64,000 nucleotides of DNA from CAMFLJ01 sp965279255 (GTDB taxonomy: Bacteria > Actinomycetota > Acidimicrobiia > Acidimicrobiales > Acidimicrobilacustridaceae): assembly GCA_965279255.1 (NCBI GenBank), contig OZ257146.1:1240001-1304000 (forward strand), read 5' to 3'. A program made the translations under genes and the position numbers. The notes under the pieces were generated by a model. The model was not told the DNA's origin, did not search any database, and saw only the letters and a program-made list of their open reading frames with translations. Positions within the stretch are counted from its first letter, which is position 1. Each line of letters begins with the position of its first letter. Shown here piece by piece: positions 36,077 to 45,229 of the stretch.

Positions 36077-36149
36077 AGCGTGCAGCTCTGCTTCGGGAGG
36101 GGGCGGGGGCCGGGTGAGGGAGGGGGCGAGGGCCGGGTGAGGGTCAGGG

Positions 36150-36998
36150 TCAGGGGGCGAGGCGGGGGAGCACCCGGCGCACCAGCGTGGCGGCGAGCGC
36201 GGCGCGGTGGCGGCCCGAGGCGTGGCCGTCGTCGGTGGGGGTGATCTCGGAGAGCAGGGCCTCCACGCAGTCGTCGAGGGCGTCGCCGTCGAGGGAGCGG
36301 TCGAGCAGGGCCGCCTCGGCGGCGACGGCGCGGACGGGCCGGTCGGCCAGCCCGCTGAACGCCAGCCTCGCCCGCTGCACGAGCCCGCCGTCGGTCGACA
36401 GCGAGGCGAACAGCCCGGCGAGGGCGAAGTCCCCCGGCCGGCGGGCGACCTCGTCCCATGCCGAGGCGCCGGGCGGCACGGGGAAGCGCACCTCGGTGAC
36501 GAGCTCCTCGGCTCGTCGGGTGGTGCTGAACGCGCCGTCGAAGAACGAGGCGGCGCTCACCCGACGTTCGCCTGTCGTCGACCGCAGGACGATCTCGCCC
36601 TCGACCCCGGCCAGCACCGCGGGGAGCTCGGAGGACGGGTCGGCGTGGGCCACCGAGCCGCCGATCGTGGTGCGGTTGCGGATCTGGGAGTGGCCGATGC
36701 AGGCGACGGCCTCGACGAGCGCGGGCAGGACGCGGCCGACCTCGGCGTGCTCGAGCACCTCGGTGGCGGTGGTCATCGCCCCGATCACGACGGCATCGGG
36801 CGTGACGGTGATGTCGCGCAGCCCCGGCACCCGCCGGGGGTCGACCACCACCTCGGGGCGGGCGAGGCGCAGGTTCATGAGCGGCACCAGGCTCTGCCCA
36901 CCGGAGATCACCGCGGCGTCGTCGCCGTGCTCGGCCAGGGCGGCGAGCACCTCGTCGAGCGATGGCGGGTCGAGGTAGGTGAACGGCGCCGGCTTCAC
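36150..36998 (-). CDS. Molybdenum hydroxylase FAD subunit (cluster 1)
   Basis: 282 residues. FAD-binding motifs are VISGGQSLVPLMNLRLARP and the RNRTTIGGSVAHADPSSELP segment, followed by the CO dehydrogenase flavoprotein C-terminal domain. It passes electrons to NAD+ or another acceptor. GTG at 36998 overlaps the stop of the adenosine-deaminase-like gene, coupling deamination and hydroxylation genes in one transcript. Confidence 0.92.
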   Translation of the reverse strand: MKPAPFTYLDPPSLDEVLAALAEHGDDAAVISGGQSLVPLMNLRLARPEVVVDPRRVPGLRDITVTPDAVVIGAMTTATEVLEHAEVGRVLPALVEAVACIGHSQIRNRTTIGGSVAHADPSSELPAVLAGVEGEIVLRSTTGERRVSAASFFDGAFSTTRRAEELVTEVRFPVPPGASAWDEVARRPGDFALAGLFASLSTDGGLVQRARLAFSGLADRPVRAVAAEAALLDRSLDGDALDDCVEALLSEITPTDDGHASGRHRAALAATLVRRVLPRLAP

Positions 36999-38005
36999 CC
37001 GGCCTCCGAGGCGGTGCCCGCCACGACCCCCGACTCGAGCCACTCGTCGATGGCGTTGAGCGCCTCGGCCTTGGTGTTCGGGCACGCGCCGCTCGCCGAG
37101 ATGGAGGTGGCGGCGATGCGGGCCATCGTGAGGTCGTCGAGGTCGAACGCCTCCCGGCACAGCTCGTACTCCTCGAGCAGGCCGGGCCCGAAGAGCAGAG
37201 GGTCGTCGGCGTTGATCGACACCCGCACGCCGGCCTCCAGCAGCTGGGGCAACGGGTGCTGCTCCAGCGACGGCACGACGGCCAGCAGCACGTTCGAGGT
37301 CGGGCACACGTCGAGGCAGACGCCCTTGTCGGCGAGGCGCTCCGGCAGGCCGGGCTGCTCGACCGAGCGGACCCCGTGCTGGATGCGGTCGGCTCCGAGC
37401 TGCTCGAGGGCGGCCACCACGCTGTGGGGCCCGTCGAGCTCGCCCGCATGGGGCGTCGACAGGAGCCCGGCGTCGCGGGCGATGTCGAAGGCCTCGACGA
37501 AGCGCCCGGGAGGGCCGAGCAGCTCGTCGTTGGCGAGGCCGAAGGAGACCACGCCCTTGCCGGCGTGGCGCTCGGCGATGTGGGCCTGGGCCACGGCGTC
37601 GGCCGGGTCGAGGGTGCGGTCGGCGGCGACCATCCAGCCGATCTCGACCCCGGTCCGCTCGGTCGCGGCCCGCGACGCCTCGAGGATCAGCTCGATGAGC
37701 TCCTCCGGCGGTCCGAGGCGCTCCCGGTGGTGGGGCAGGTAGATGGCCGGCTCGATGTAGACCGCTCCGGCGGCGACCGCGTCGTCGGCCGTCTCGTCGA
37801 CGAGGCGGACCATGTCGGAGGGCCGCTGCAGCACGTCGCACGCCGCCACGTACATCGCCGCGAACACCGAGAAGCTGCCGAAGCCGCTCACGACCGGCAC
37901 CTCCATCCCGTGCTCGTGGGCGAGCTCGGCCAGCGTGGCCGGGCGCATGCCACCTTCGAGGTGGATGTGGAGATGGGCCTTGGGGAGGGTCTTGAGGTCG
38001 TTCAC
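36995..38005 (-). CDS. Adenosine/adenine deaminase family protein (second paralogue)
   Basis: 336 residues. Motifs: KAHLHIHLEGGMRP (HxH), TPHAGELDGP (catalytic Glu), DRIQHGVRSV and INADDPLLFG (metal Asp). The HIQHG-type histidine and NADDP resemble adenine deaminase and N6-substituted adenine deaminase members rather than classical adenosine deaminase, but this is a family impression. GTG at 38005; 64 bases after the permease stop, within the transporter-hydroxylase operon. Confidence 0.87.
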   Translation of the reverse strand: MNDLKTLPKAHLHIHLEGGMRPATLAELAHEHGMEVPVVSGFGSFSVFAAMYVAACDVLQRPSDMVRLVDETADDAVAAGAVYIEPAIYLPHHRERLGPPEELIELILEASRAATERTGVEIGWMVAADRTLDPADAVAQAHIAERHAGKGVVSFGLANDELLGPPGRFVEAFDIARDAGLLSTPHAGELDGPHSVVAALEQLGADRIQHGVRSVEQPGLPERLADKGVCLDVCPTSNVLLAVVPSLEQHPLPQLLEAGVRVSINADDPLLFGPGLLEEYELCREAFDLDDLTMARIAATSISASGACPNTKAEALNAIDEWLESGVVAGTASEAG

Positions 38006-38069
38006 GGGCGCGCCTCGCAGAGCAGGGGTCGTCGCGGAGGATCGGTTGCGACGACGGCGGGCAGTCGGG

Positions 38070-38975
38070 TCAGACGGGGGAGCCGGTGCCCCGGCCCGGT
38101 GCGTACCGGGCGAGGACCACGTTCTCGATGCTCGAGATGATCCCGTAGAGCACGACCGAGGCGAAGGTCACGATGGCCACGCAGGACCACAGCTGGTCGA
38201 TCTCGAACATGCTCATGGACTGCAACATCATGTAGCCGAGCCCCTGGCCGGTGGCGAGCCACTCGGCGAGCAGGGCCCCGATGATCGCCAGCGGGGCGGC
38301 GATGCGCATCGAGGCGAACAGGGCCGGGAAGGCGGCAGGGAACTGCACCTTGGTGAGCGCCATGCGGGGGGTGCCGCCGTAGGCCGTGACCAGGTCGATC
38401 GTGTGGGTCGGCACCGACTTGAGCGCCTGGGTGACGTTCACCAGGGCCGGGAAGAAGGTGACGATGCCCGAGATGACCGCGACGGCCAGCAGCCCACGTC
38501 CGAAGATGAGGGCGATCAGCGGGGTCATGGCCACGAGGGGCACCGACCGCAGGGCCATGGCGACGGGCATGAACGTGGCCTCGACGCCTCGCCGCAGCAC
38601 GAACACCATCGAGACGGCCAGGGCGGCGAGCACCCCGGTGACCAGGCCGATGCCGGCGTCGATGAAGGTCACCTTCGTCGCCTCGAACAGCGTGCTGCGG
38701 TTCTGGGCGGCGTCGGCGTCGGTGAACATGTACGACCACACATCGGCCGGGCCGCGGGAGATGAACGGGCTGAAGTCGAGCAGCTTGATGATGGCCTGCC
38801 ACGCCACGAGGGCGACCACGATGGCGATGGTGGCGTTCAGCATGAAGCGCAGGAAGCGCACGAACACCCGCCAGGCCAGCTGGCCTGCCGTCGGCTGGTC
38901 GAGGGCGACCGGGCGACCCGTGGTCGGGTCGGCGTTCGGGACCGGTGCGGTGGTGGTGGCGTCGACGGCGGTCAC
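38070..38975 (-). CDS. ABC transporter permease 1 of the purine-island importer
   Basis: 301 residues, six helices with BPD_transp_1 domain; the coupling loop is DLVTAYGGTPRMALTKVQFP, and LAEWLATGQGLGYMM follows. GTG at 38975 overlaps the stop of permease 2. Pairing with a distinct second permease implies a heterodimeric channel, unlike the single-permease importer at 25295. Confidence 0.9.
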   Translation of the reverse strand: MTAVDATTTAPVPNADPTTGRPVALDQPTAGQLAWRVFVRFLRFMLNATIAIVVALVAWQAIIKLLDFSPFISRGPADVWSYMFTDADAAQNRSTLFEATKVTFIDAGIGLVTGVLAALAVSMVFVLRRGVEATFMPVAMALRSVPLVAMTPLIALIFGRGLLAVAVISGIVTFFPALVNVTQALKSVPTHTIDLVTAYGGTPRMALTKVQFPAAFPALFASMRIAAPLAIIGALLAEWLATGQGLGYMMLQSMSMFEIDQLWSCVAIVTFASVVLYGIISSIENVVLARYAPGRGTGSPV

Positions 38976-39850
38976 TTGGTGTTCCTCGGGGCCCAGGGGG
39001 TGCACAGACGGGCGACCACGGCGGTGATCCCGTAGGCGATGCCGGCGAGTGCGGTGGCAGTGATGGCGATGGCCCAGGTGCGCTCGATCTGCAGCGCCTG
39101 TTGGGAGTTGATCATCGAGACGCCGAGGCCGGAGTCGCTGCCCATGTACTCGCCGATGATGGCGCCGAGCACGGCGGCGGGGGCGGCGATGCGCAGGGCG
39201 GCGAACAGGCTCGGGAGGCTGGCCTTCAGGCGCACCCGCCGCATCTGGGTGAGGCTGCTGCCGCCATAGGCCCGGACCACGTCGAGCGACGTGCGGTCGG
39301 CCGACCGCAGCCCGACGATCATGCCGATCAGGGTGGTGAAGTACACCGAGAGCGCCGCCAGGATGATCTTCGGGGTGGTGCCGTCGAAGCGGATCTGCAG
39401 CAGGGGCCCGATGGCGATGATCGGCAGGCAGTAGATCGCCACCGCCAGCTTCAGCAGGCCCTTCTCGATGAGGGGGATCTGCACGAACACCAGCGCCACG
39501 ATGATCGCCAGGGAGTTGCCCCACAGCCAGCCCCAGAAGGCGGCGCTGGCGGTGGTGGTGAGGTTGTTCCAGTAGAACTGCAGCCCGTCCTTCTGGACCT
39601 GGGCGATGATCGCCGTCGGCGCCGGGATGGACGCGTTCTTGTCGTTGAAGAAGATGGTGCAGACCAGCTGCCAGGCGACCAGCAGGCCGATCATCCCGAG
39701 GGCGCCGGGGAGCCAGCGGGGCTTCTCGCGGGGCTGGGTTCCGGTGACGTAGGCGACGGTGTCGCGGTCGGCGGTGTCGTCGACGACGACCTCGACCTCG
39801 TCGACGTGCTCGACCTCGACCAGGTCTCCGGTGGCGTTGGGGTCGGTCAC
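38972..39850 (-). CDS. ABC transporter permease 2 of the purine-island importer
   Basis: 292 residues. A hydrophilic acidic N-terminus (about 40 residues, Asp/Glu/Val-rich) precedes six helices; the coupling loop is DVVRAYGGSSLTQMRRVRLK and IIGEYMGSDSGLGVSM follows. GTG at 39850 overlaps the ATPase stop. Confidence 0.9.
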   Translation of the reverse strand: MTDPNATGDLVEVEHVDEVEVVVDDTADRDTVAYVTGTQPREKPRWLPGALGMIGLLVAWQLVCTIFFNDKNASIPAPTAIIAQVQKDGLQFYWNNLTTTASAAFWGWLWGNSLAIIVALVFVQIPLIEKGLLKLAVAIYCLPIIAIGPLLQIRFDGTTPKIILAALSVYFTTLIGMIVGLRSADRTSLDVVRAYGGSSLTQMRRVRLKASLPSLFAALRIAAPAAVLGAIIGEYMGSDSGLGVSMINSQQALQIERTWAIAITATALAGIAYGITAVVARLCTPWAPRNTK

Positions 39851-40689
39851 GTGTCGTCCCCGCTGGTGGGCACGCCACCGCTGAAGAGCAGGTCGGAGAG
39901 GTGGTCGCAGACCTCGTGGAACTCGGGGGTGCGCATGAGATCGGGGGTGCGGGGCCGGGGGAAGTCGACCTTGACGACCTCCTGGATCTTGCCGGGCCGG
40001 GGGGTCATGACCGCCACGGTGTCGGCGAGGAACACGGCCTCGGAGATGGAGTGGGTGACCAACAGGGTGGTGGTGGCCCGCTCCTGCCAGATGCGCTGCA
40101 GCTCGAGGTTGAGGCGCTGGCGGGTCATCTCGTCGAGGGCGCCGAAGGGCTCGTCGAGGAGCAGGATCTTCGGCTCGACCACGAGCGAGCGGGCGATGGC
40201 GACACGCTGGCGCATGCCGCCGGAGAGCTGCGAGGGACGGGCCTTCTCGAAGCCCTCGAGGCCCACGAGCTTGATGAGGTCGGCGATGGTCTGCTGCGAG
40301 ACCGAGACGCCGGAGACCTCGAGCGGGAGCTTGATGTTCGACATCACGCTGCGCCAGGGGAGCAGGGCCGAGTCCTGGAAGGCGATGCCGAGGTGGTTCT
40401 GCTTGCGGGCCACCTGCGGAGGCTCGCCGTGCACGAGGGCGTCACCGGCGGTGGGCTTCTCGAGGTCGGCGAGGATGCGCAGGATGGTCGACTTGCCGCA
40501 GCCCGAGGGCCCCAGCAGAGCCACGAAGGCGCCTGCCGGGGCCCCGAAGGACACGTTGTCGAGGGCGGTCATGGTGGACCGCCCGATCCGGAACTGCTTG
40601 GTGAGGCCGCGCAGGGCGATCCCGTCGTCGGCCGGGCTCGACGGGGCAACGGCAGCGGTGGAATCGGGAGCGCTCAGCACGGTCTCCAT
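39847..40689 (-). CDS. ABC transporter ATP-binding protein of the purine-island importer
   Basis: 280 residues. Walker A GPSGCGKST, Q-loop AFQDSALLPW, signature LSGGMRQR, Walker B ILLLDEPFGALD and switch VTHSISEAV are intact. It energises uptake through the two permeases encoded after it. ATG at 40689 starts one base after the binding-protein stop. Confidence 0.93.
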   Translation of the reverse strand: METVLSAPDSTAAVAPSSPADDGIALRGLTKQFRIGRSTMTALDNVSFGAPAGAFVALLGPSGCGKSTILRILADLEKPTAGDALVHGEPPQVARKQNHLGIAFQDSALLPWRSVMSNIKLPLEVSGVSVSQQTIADLIKLVGLEGFEKARPSQLSGGMRQRVAIARSLVVEPKILLLDEPFGALDEMTRQRLNLELQRIWQERATTTLLVTHSISEAVFLADTVAVMTPRPGKIQEVVKVDFPRPRTPDLMRTPEFHEVCDHLSDLLFSGGVPTSGDDT

Positions 40690-40690
40690 G

Positions 40691-41782
40691 TCAGCTCGGG
40701 GTGGTCTTGAGGGACGGGTTCTCGGCGTAGACAGCGTCGAGAAGGGAGAGGTCGAACAGCTCGTCCATCGAGATGGTCGTGCCGCCCAGGGCGAGCGTCG
40801 AGATCGTCTCCTCGAGGAGAGTATCCGTCGCGGTCATGATGCCGTTCACCTTCGTGTCAGCAGTCAGGATCAGCTCGTTCTGGGACTTCGACTCCAGCGT
40901 CTGCTCCTCGACCTCGAGGCCGAGGTCCTTGCCGTACTGCTCGACGGCGAGCTGGGCACCGAGGGCCGGGTCCTTGATCGACGCCTGCCAGCCCTTGATG
41001 TCGGCCAGGAGGACCGCCTTGAGCTGGTCGGCCTTGTTCTTGATGTTGTCCGTCGTCGTCATGTAGGTCTGCGAGACGAGCGGGTAGTTGTAGTCGTTGA
41101 GCAGGAACGTGGTCGTCTTGACGCCCTGGACCGCCAGCAGGTTCGGCTCGTTGGTGACGAACGAGAACCAGCCGTCGACCTCGCCGGCCACGAGGGGCTG
41201 CGGGTCGAACTGGGCGGGGACCTTGGTGATGTTGGCGTCCTGCAGGTTGTTGGCCTTCAGGAAGGAGTTCCACACCGGCTCGTTCACGGCCTGGACGCCG
41301 ATGGACTTGCCGATCATGTCCTGCGGAGTGGCGATGGGGTTGCTCGCCAGCGACATCACGCAGAAGGGGTTCTTCTGGAACAGCACGGCGATGATCTTGA
41401 GGGGAGCGCCCTTGAGGATCGCCGGGGCGGTGATGTCGGGGGCGCCGATGCCGAGCAGGGCCTTGCCGGAGGCGACGACGGCGTCCTGCTGGACGGTCGG
41501 ACCACCGGCCATGAGGTTGACGCTCGAGAAGCCGCCGTCCTTGTAGTAGCCGTTGGTGTCGGCGATGTACTGGCCGGCGAACTCGACGTTCTTGATCCAG
41601 GACAGCTGGTAGTCGAGGGTCCCGAAGTCGGCCGAGCCAGTGGTCGAGCCGGTCGACGAGGACTTGCTGTCGGAGCCGCAGGCCGCCAGGAAGGTGCTTC
41701 CGCCGGCGGCGATTGCCGCCATGCCGGCACCGGCAGTGAGGGAGCGGCCGAGGAAGGCCCGCCTGTTGAGCGCTTGGGACAC
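40691..41782 (-). CDS. ABC substrate-binding lipoprotein, NMT1/THI5-like
   Basis: 363 residues. Twin-arginine motif NRRAFLGRS and lipobox LAACG mark it as a Tat-type lipoprotein. The fold begins LDYQLSWIKNVEFAGQYIAD and contains VDGWFSFVTNEPN. It is a close paralogue of the 32023 protein. Family members bind pyrimidines, thiamine precursors or flavins; the following genes argue for a purine or purine-like base. First gene of the transporter-deaminase-hydroxylase operon, with a perfect palindromic operator 26 bases before its GTG; GGAGG lies 5 bases before the start. Confidence 0.88.
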   Translation of the reverse strand: MSQALNRRAFLGRSLTAGAGMAAIAAGGSTFLAACGSDSKSSSTGSTTGSADFGTLDYQLSWIKNVEFAGQYIADTNGYYKDGGFSSVNLMAGGPTVQQDAVVASGKALLGIGAPDITAPAILKGAPLKIIAVLFQKNPFCVMSLASNPIATPQDMIGKSIGVQAVNEPVWNSFLKANNLQDANITKVPAQFDPQPLVAGEVDGWFSFVTNEPNLLAVQGVKTTTFLLNDYNYPLVSQTYMTTTDNIKNKADQLKAVLLADIKGWQASIKDPALGAQLAVEQYGKDLGLEVEEQTLESKSQNELILTADTKVNGIMTATDTLLEETISTLALGGTTISMDELFDLSLLDAVYAENPSLKTTPS

Positions 41783-41807
41783 GCGATCCTCCGAGTGGGT
41801 GGATTCC

Positions 41808-41826
41808 GTTCAACGATTTGTTGAAC
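41808..41826. promoter_or_regulatory. Purine-island operator, site 1 (TTCAAC-N5-GTTGAA)
   Basis: GTTCAACGATTTGTTGAAC is a perfect 7-base inverted repeat with 5-base spacer, 26-44 bases before the binding-protein gene. Two other promoters in the island carry the same palindrome (51749-51765 and 54715-54733), so a common repressor or activator is likely. Confidence 0.75.
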
Positions 41827-41949
41827 TGGACAGCAACCTACGGAGCGAGGATTTCCGGGTTGTCAGTCCGAGGTGAACAGAACGCACCCGGTTCCTGACC
41901 GGTATATGACCCTTGTCCACGCGTGGTTGTCCGACAGGTTGCAGGCACC

Positions 41950-42798
41950 TCAGCGGGCGGCGTTCTTCACGAAGTCCTCGACGCCGTGGCCCTCGTCGAG
42001 CGGGGTGCCGCCGTAGTACCCGCCCCGGATGTGGCGGCGCACGCCGAGGGGTGCGTCCTCGGTGGCCCGGGCCGCCGAGTGCCACAGATGGGCGTCGTGG
42101 AAGATGATGTCGCCGCGCTCGGCGTAGACCGCGATCTCCCCGGGGATGGGCTCGAAGCCGAGGGGCTGCGCCTCCGGCCCGACCTTGTGGCTCCCGGGCA
42201 CGACGCGGAGGAACCCGTTGGCCGGGGAGGTGCCGTCGATGTGGATGGTGAAGGCGGTCGAGGGCCACGTGTCGAGGTGCGGGCCCGACTGCCAGTCGGA
42301 GTGCCAGCCGATGCGGGAGTAGTAGGTCTCCTTGCCGGGCCGGGCGTCCTGGTAGACGACGCCGAAGCGCTCGTAGTCGAGCAGCCAGGCGTGTTCACCG
42401 ATGAGCCGGTGCATCACCGCCACGAGCGGCTCGGCGCGGACCGCTCGATCGGCGAGCTCGGACACCTGGCTGACGTGGCACACGTAGTGGGCGAAGGGCT
42501 TGCCCTCGACCGCGGCCGTCGGGTCGTCGAGCACCACCGTGCCGCACTTCTCGGGCAGCTCGCCGGCCACCAGGGCGGCCTGGCGCTGCTCCATCTCGGC
42601 CTCGAGGGCCACCAGCTCGTCCTCGGTGTAGGCGCCTCGCAGGATCGAGAACCCCCACTCCTCGTGGAACGCCACCAGCTGGTCGAGCTGGTCGACCCCG
42701 AACACGCCGGGCAGGAACCAGCCGAGCGCGCCCGGCGTCGGCGGCTCGAGGGTGGCGGGAGCGGTGGGGGCGGCGGGGGTCTCGGGCGCGGCAGTCAT
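41950..42798 (-). CDS. Phytanoyl-CoA dioxygenase (PhyH) family Fe(II)/2-oxoglutarate oxygenase
   Basis: 282 residues. The iron triad is in IGWHSDWQSG (HxD) and LWHSAARA (distal His), and RRHIRGGYYG supplies the 2-oxoglutarate-binding arginine. These enzymes hydroxylate or demethylate small molecules while decarboxylating 2-oxoglutarate. ATG at 42798. Divergent from the Rieske gene at 42910, and separated from the transporter operon by its own spacer. Its substrate is unknown; its place in the purine island suggests a modified purine or its side chain. Confidence 0.87.
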   Translation of the reverse strand: MTAAPETPAAPTAPATLEPPTPGALGWFLPGVFGVDQLDQLVAFHEEWGFSILRGAYTEDELVALEAEMEQRQAALVAGELPEKCGTVVLDDPTAAVEGKPFAHYVCHVSQVSELADRAVRAEPLVAVMHRLIGEHAWLLDYERFGVVYQDARPGKETYYSRIGWHSDWQSGPHLDTWPSTAFTIHIDGTSPANGFLRVVPGSHKVGPEAQPLGFEPIPGEIAVYAERGDIIFHDAHLWHSAARATEDAPLGVRRHIRGGYYGGTPLDEGHGVEDFVKNAAR

Positions 42799-42909
42799 GG
42801 GTCGACCGTAGAAGGCCCGAACCCTGGCGGGAAGGTGCCCGGGCCCGGTTTCACGGCCTCGAAACATCCTGTTGTCTGACTTGTCGCAGTGAGCCGCCAA
42901 GGTGGTCCC

Positions 42910-43998
42910 ATGAGCTCCGCGCTGAAGCCCTCCCTGCCTCCGATCGACAACGAGACCCCGGCGCTGCGCAAGGCGTGGCATGCGGTGGCGACCGTCGAGG
43001 AGGTCGGCGACGGACCGTTCCAGGCGTGGCTGCTCGGGGAGCCGTGGGCGATCGTGCGCCTCGACGGGGAGCTGCGGGCGTTCGTCGACCGGTGCCCGCA
43101 CCGGCTGGCACCGCTGACCGTCGGCCGCCTCTGCGAGGGCGAGCTCCAGTGCGGCTACCACGGCTGGACCTTCGACGCCGACGGCCACTGCACGTCGATG
43201 CCGCCGATCGGGGCAGCCGACCACCTCCCGAAGCGGGCCGACCTGACTCCCGCGTGGGGGGTCGCGGAGGCCTACGGCTTCGTGTGGCTCGCCCCCGAGG
43301 AGGCGCTCGCCCCGCTCCCGGCGTTCCCGGAATGGGGGGAGGACGGCTACGACTGCATCCCGACCACCTTCATGCGCACCCCTGTGAGCGCCGGCCAGCT
43401 GGTCGACAACTTCCTCGACGCCTCCCACTTCCCGTACGTGCACGAGGGGACCTTCGGCGACCCGAAGGCGGCCGAGGTCCACGACGACGGCATCATCCGT
43501 GAGGCCTGGGAGGTGCGCACCGTCTTCTCGACCTGGTACCGCAACTACGACGACCCGCTCGTGGCCACCGGCGAGCACGAGGCGGTCCAGCCCCAGGTCC
43601 TCACCAAGCAGGGCAACGCCGGGCTCACCGTCTACCTGCGCCTGTACATGCCGGTCACGGGCAAGACGATGGCGATCCTGTTCTGCTGCAGCCCCGAGCG
43701 GAACGGCTCGACCCACATCTTCAAGCTCGTCGCCCGCAACGACTCCTACGCCTCCGAGGAGATGATCACCAAGACGATCGTCGACGAGGACCTCATCCTG
43801 GTCGAGGACCTGCGCGTGCTCGAGGCCTACGCCGAGATGGTGCTGCACCTCGACCTGCGGGCCGAGGTCCACACCAAGGCCGACCGTCTGAGCGTCGCCT
43901 GGCGGCGGCTGATGGCGGACATGGTCGGGCTGGCGGGCGAGCAGGCCGCGACCGAGCTGCCCGAGGTCGGTGTCGCCGACCCCGCCGTCGCCGGCTGA
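42910..43998 (+). CDS. Rieske non-haem iron oxygenase (one-component VanA/NdmA-like size)
   Basis: 362 residues. The Rieske centre is CPHRLAP with CGYHGW; the mononuclear iron site is DNFLDASHFPYVHEG (D-x2-H-x4-H). Enzymes of this size demethylate, hydroxylate or cleave C-N and C-O bonds and need a separate reductase, which is not seen in the window. ATG at 42910 follows AAGGTGG. It is the only plus-strand gene of the purine island, divergent from PhyH. A related Rieske protein is encoded at 47041. Confidence 0.92.
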   Translation: MSSALKPSLPPIDNETPALRKAWHAVATVEEVGDGPFQAWLLGEPWAIVRLDGELRAFVDRCPHRLAPLTVGRLCEGELQCGYHGWTFDADGHCTSMPPIGAADHLPKRADLTPAWGVAEAYGFVWLAPEEALAPLPAFPEWGEDGYDCIPTTFMRTPVSAGQLVDNFLDASHFPYVHEGTFGDPKAAEVHDDGIIREAWEVRTVFSTWYRNYDDPLVATGEHEAVQPQVLTKQGNAGLTVYLRLYMPVTGKTMAILFCCSPERNGSTHIFKLVARNDSYASEEMITKTIVDEDLILVEDLRVLEAYAEMVLHLDLRAEVHTKADRLSVAWRRLMADMVGLAGEQAATELPEVGVADPAVAG

Positions 43999-44038
43999 CG
44001 CCGCGGGCCCGGTCGACCCGGTGACCTGTCGACCGGGG

Positions 44039-45229
44039 TCAGCCCAGGTCGACGGTGACGGCCTCGGGGCCGCGGAGGAACAGGCGGGGGCGGGCCCGCA
44101 CCGGGGCGGCCAGCCGCAGGCGTGGGTGACGCTCGGCGAGGGCGCGGAGCACGATGGTGCCCTGGAGCCGGGCCAGCGGCGCCCCGAGGCAGCGGTGGAC
44201 GCCGCTGCCGAACGCGAGGTGGCGGCGCTCGCCGCGCTCGATGCGGGAGGGCTCGAAGCGGTCGGGGTGGGAGAAGACCCGCCCGTCGCGGTTGGCGGCC
44301 CCCACCGCCAGCAACAGGGGCGTGCCGGCGGCGAGCGCCGTTCCCGAGAGCTCGACGGGCGTGACCAGGCGGCGCATCACGAACGGCACGGGGCTCTCCC
44401 AGCGCAGCGTCTCCTCGACGATGCTCGGGGCCCACCGGGTGGGATCGGAGACGAGCAGCGCCCACAGCTCGGGATCGGCGGCGGCCACGGCGACGGCGCT
44501 GGCGAGCAGGTCGGCGGTGGTGTCCAGGCCCGCCGTGCACAGCAGCACCGCCTGCTGGAGCGCCTCGTCGTCGTCGAGCGCGGGGTTGGTCGCCAGCGCG
44601 CTGAGCAGGTCGGGACGAGGGCGTGCGTCGCGCTCGGCGAGGATCGGTCGGAGGTGGTCGCGCAGCTCGGCCAGGGCGGCGCCGGCGGTGACCTCGCCGT
44701 CGGGGCCGGCCCACGGCGAGATGCCGTCGGAGAACGCACTCGTCCAGGCCCGCACCGGATCCTCGTCGGCGTGCTCGAGGCCGAGGAGGTCGAGGAGGGT
44801 GCGCGCCGGGACCCTGGCCGTGAGGGCGGGCACGAGGTCGACCTCGGCGTGGGCGTCGGTGGGAAGGGCCTGGATCAGCTCGTCGACCCGGGCCTCGATG
44901 GTGGCGGCCAGGGGACGGAGCTCGGCCGGAAGGAGCGCGGGCGCGACCGCCTCCCGGCGGCGGGTGTGGACCGGAGGGTCCGACGCGATCATCACGGCCC
45001 GGCTGTGCTCGGCCAGGCTGGCCACCGGAGCACCGGCCGCGCCGGCCTCCTGCGCGGAGCTGACCGCCTCGCTCTTCAGGAGGGCGACGACGTCGTGGTG
45101 GCGCGACACCACCACGGTGCCGTCGGGCATGGGCAGCACCGGGCGGTGCTCCCGCAGCCGTCGGTAGGTGGGGAAGGGGTCCTGCTGGATGTCGGGGTCG
45201 TGGGGATCGAGCCAGTCCCCGGCGTCCAT
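44039..45229 (-). CDS. Cytochrome P450 (purine island)
   Basis: 396 residues. I-helix AGLDTT, K-helix ExxR in EETLRW, and haem loop FGSGVHRCLG are intact. ATG at 45229 overlaps the adenine deaminase stop by one base (TGATG), so it ends the operon that starts at 51726. It is distinct in sequence from the P450 at 7375. No ferredoxin is nearby. Oxidative removal of an alkyl group from a purine would fit the context but is inference. Confidence 0.93.
   Translation of the reverse strand: MDAGDWLDPHDPDIQQDPFPTYRRLREHRPVLPMPDGTVVVSRHHDVVALLKSEAVSSAQEAGAAGAPVASLAEHSRAVMIASDPPVHTRRREAVAPALLPAELRPLAATIEARVDELIQALPTDAHAEVDLVPALTARVPARTLLDLLGLEHADEDPVRAWTSAFSDGISPWAGPDGEVTAGAALAELRDHLRPILAERDARPRPDLLSALATNPALDDDEALQQAVLLCTAGLDTTADLLASAVAVAAADPELWALLVSDPTRWAPSIVEETLRWESPVPFVMRRLVTPVELSGTALAAGTPLLLAVGAANRDGRVFSHPDRFEPSRIERGERRHLAFGSGVHRCLGAPLARLQGTIVLRALAERHPRLRLAAPVRARPRLFLRGPEAVTVDLG

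Noticed and set aside
36077..36149. G-rich spacer with the direct repeat gggccgggtgaggg as a possible minisatellite or G-quadruplex switch.
   Set aside because: Only two imperfect units are present in a 73-base intergenic spacer; there is nothing to separate it from GC-rich background.
41927..42881. GTTGTCCGAC (41927-41936) and GTTGTCTGAC (42872-42881) flanking the PhyH gene as a shared operator.
   Set aside because: A 10-base match with no dyad symmetry, one copy lying downstream of the gene; this could easily be chance.
42910..43998. Naming the Rieske enzyme as a caffeine N-demethylase (ndmA).
   Set aside because: Size and motifs fit many one-component Rieske oxygenases (VanA, NdmA, others); substrate cannot be assigned from motifs, so only a hypothesis is given.
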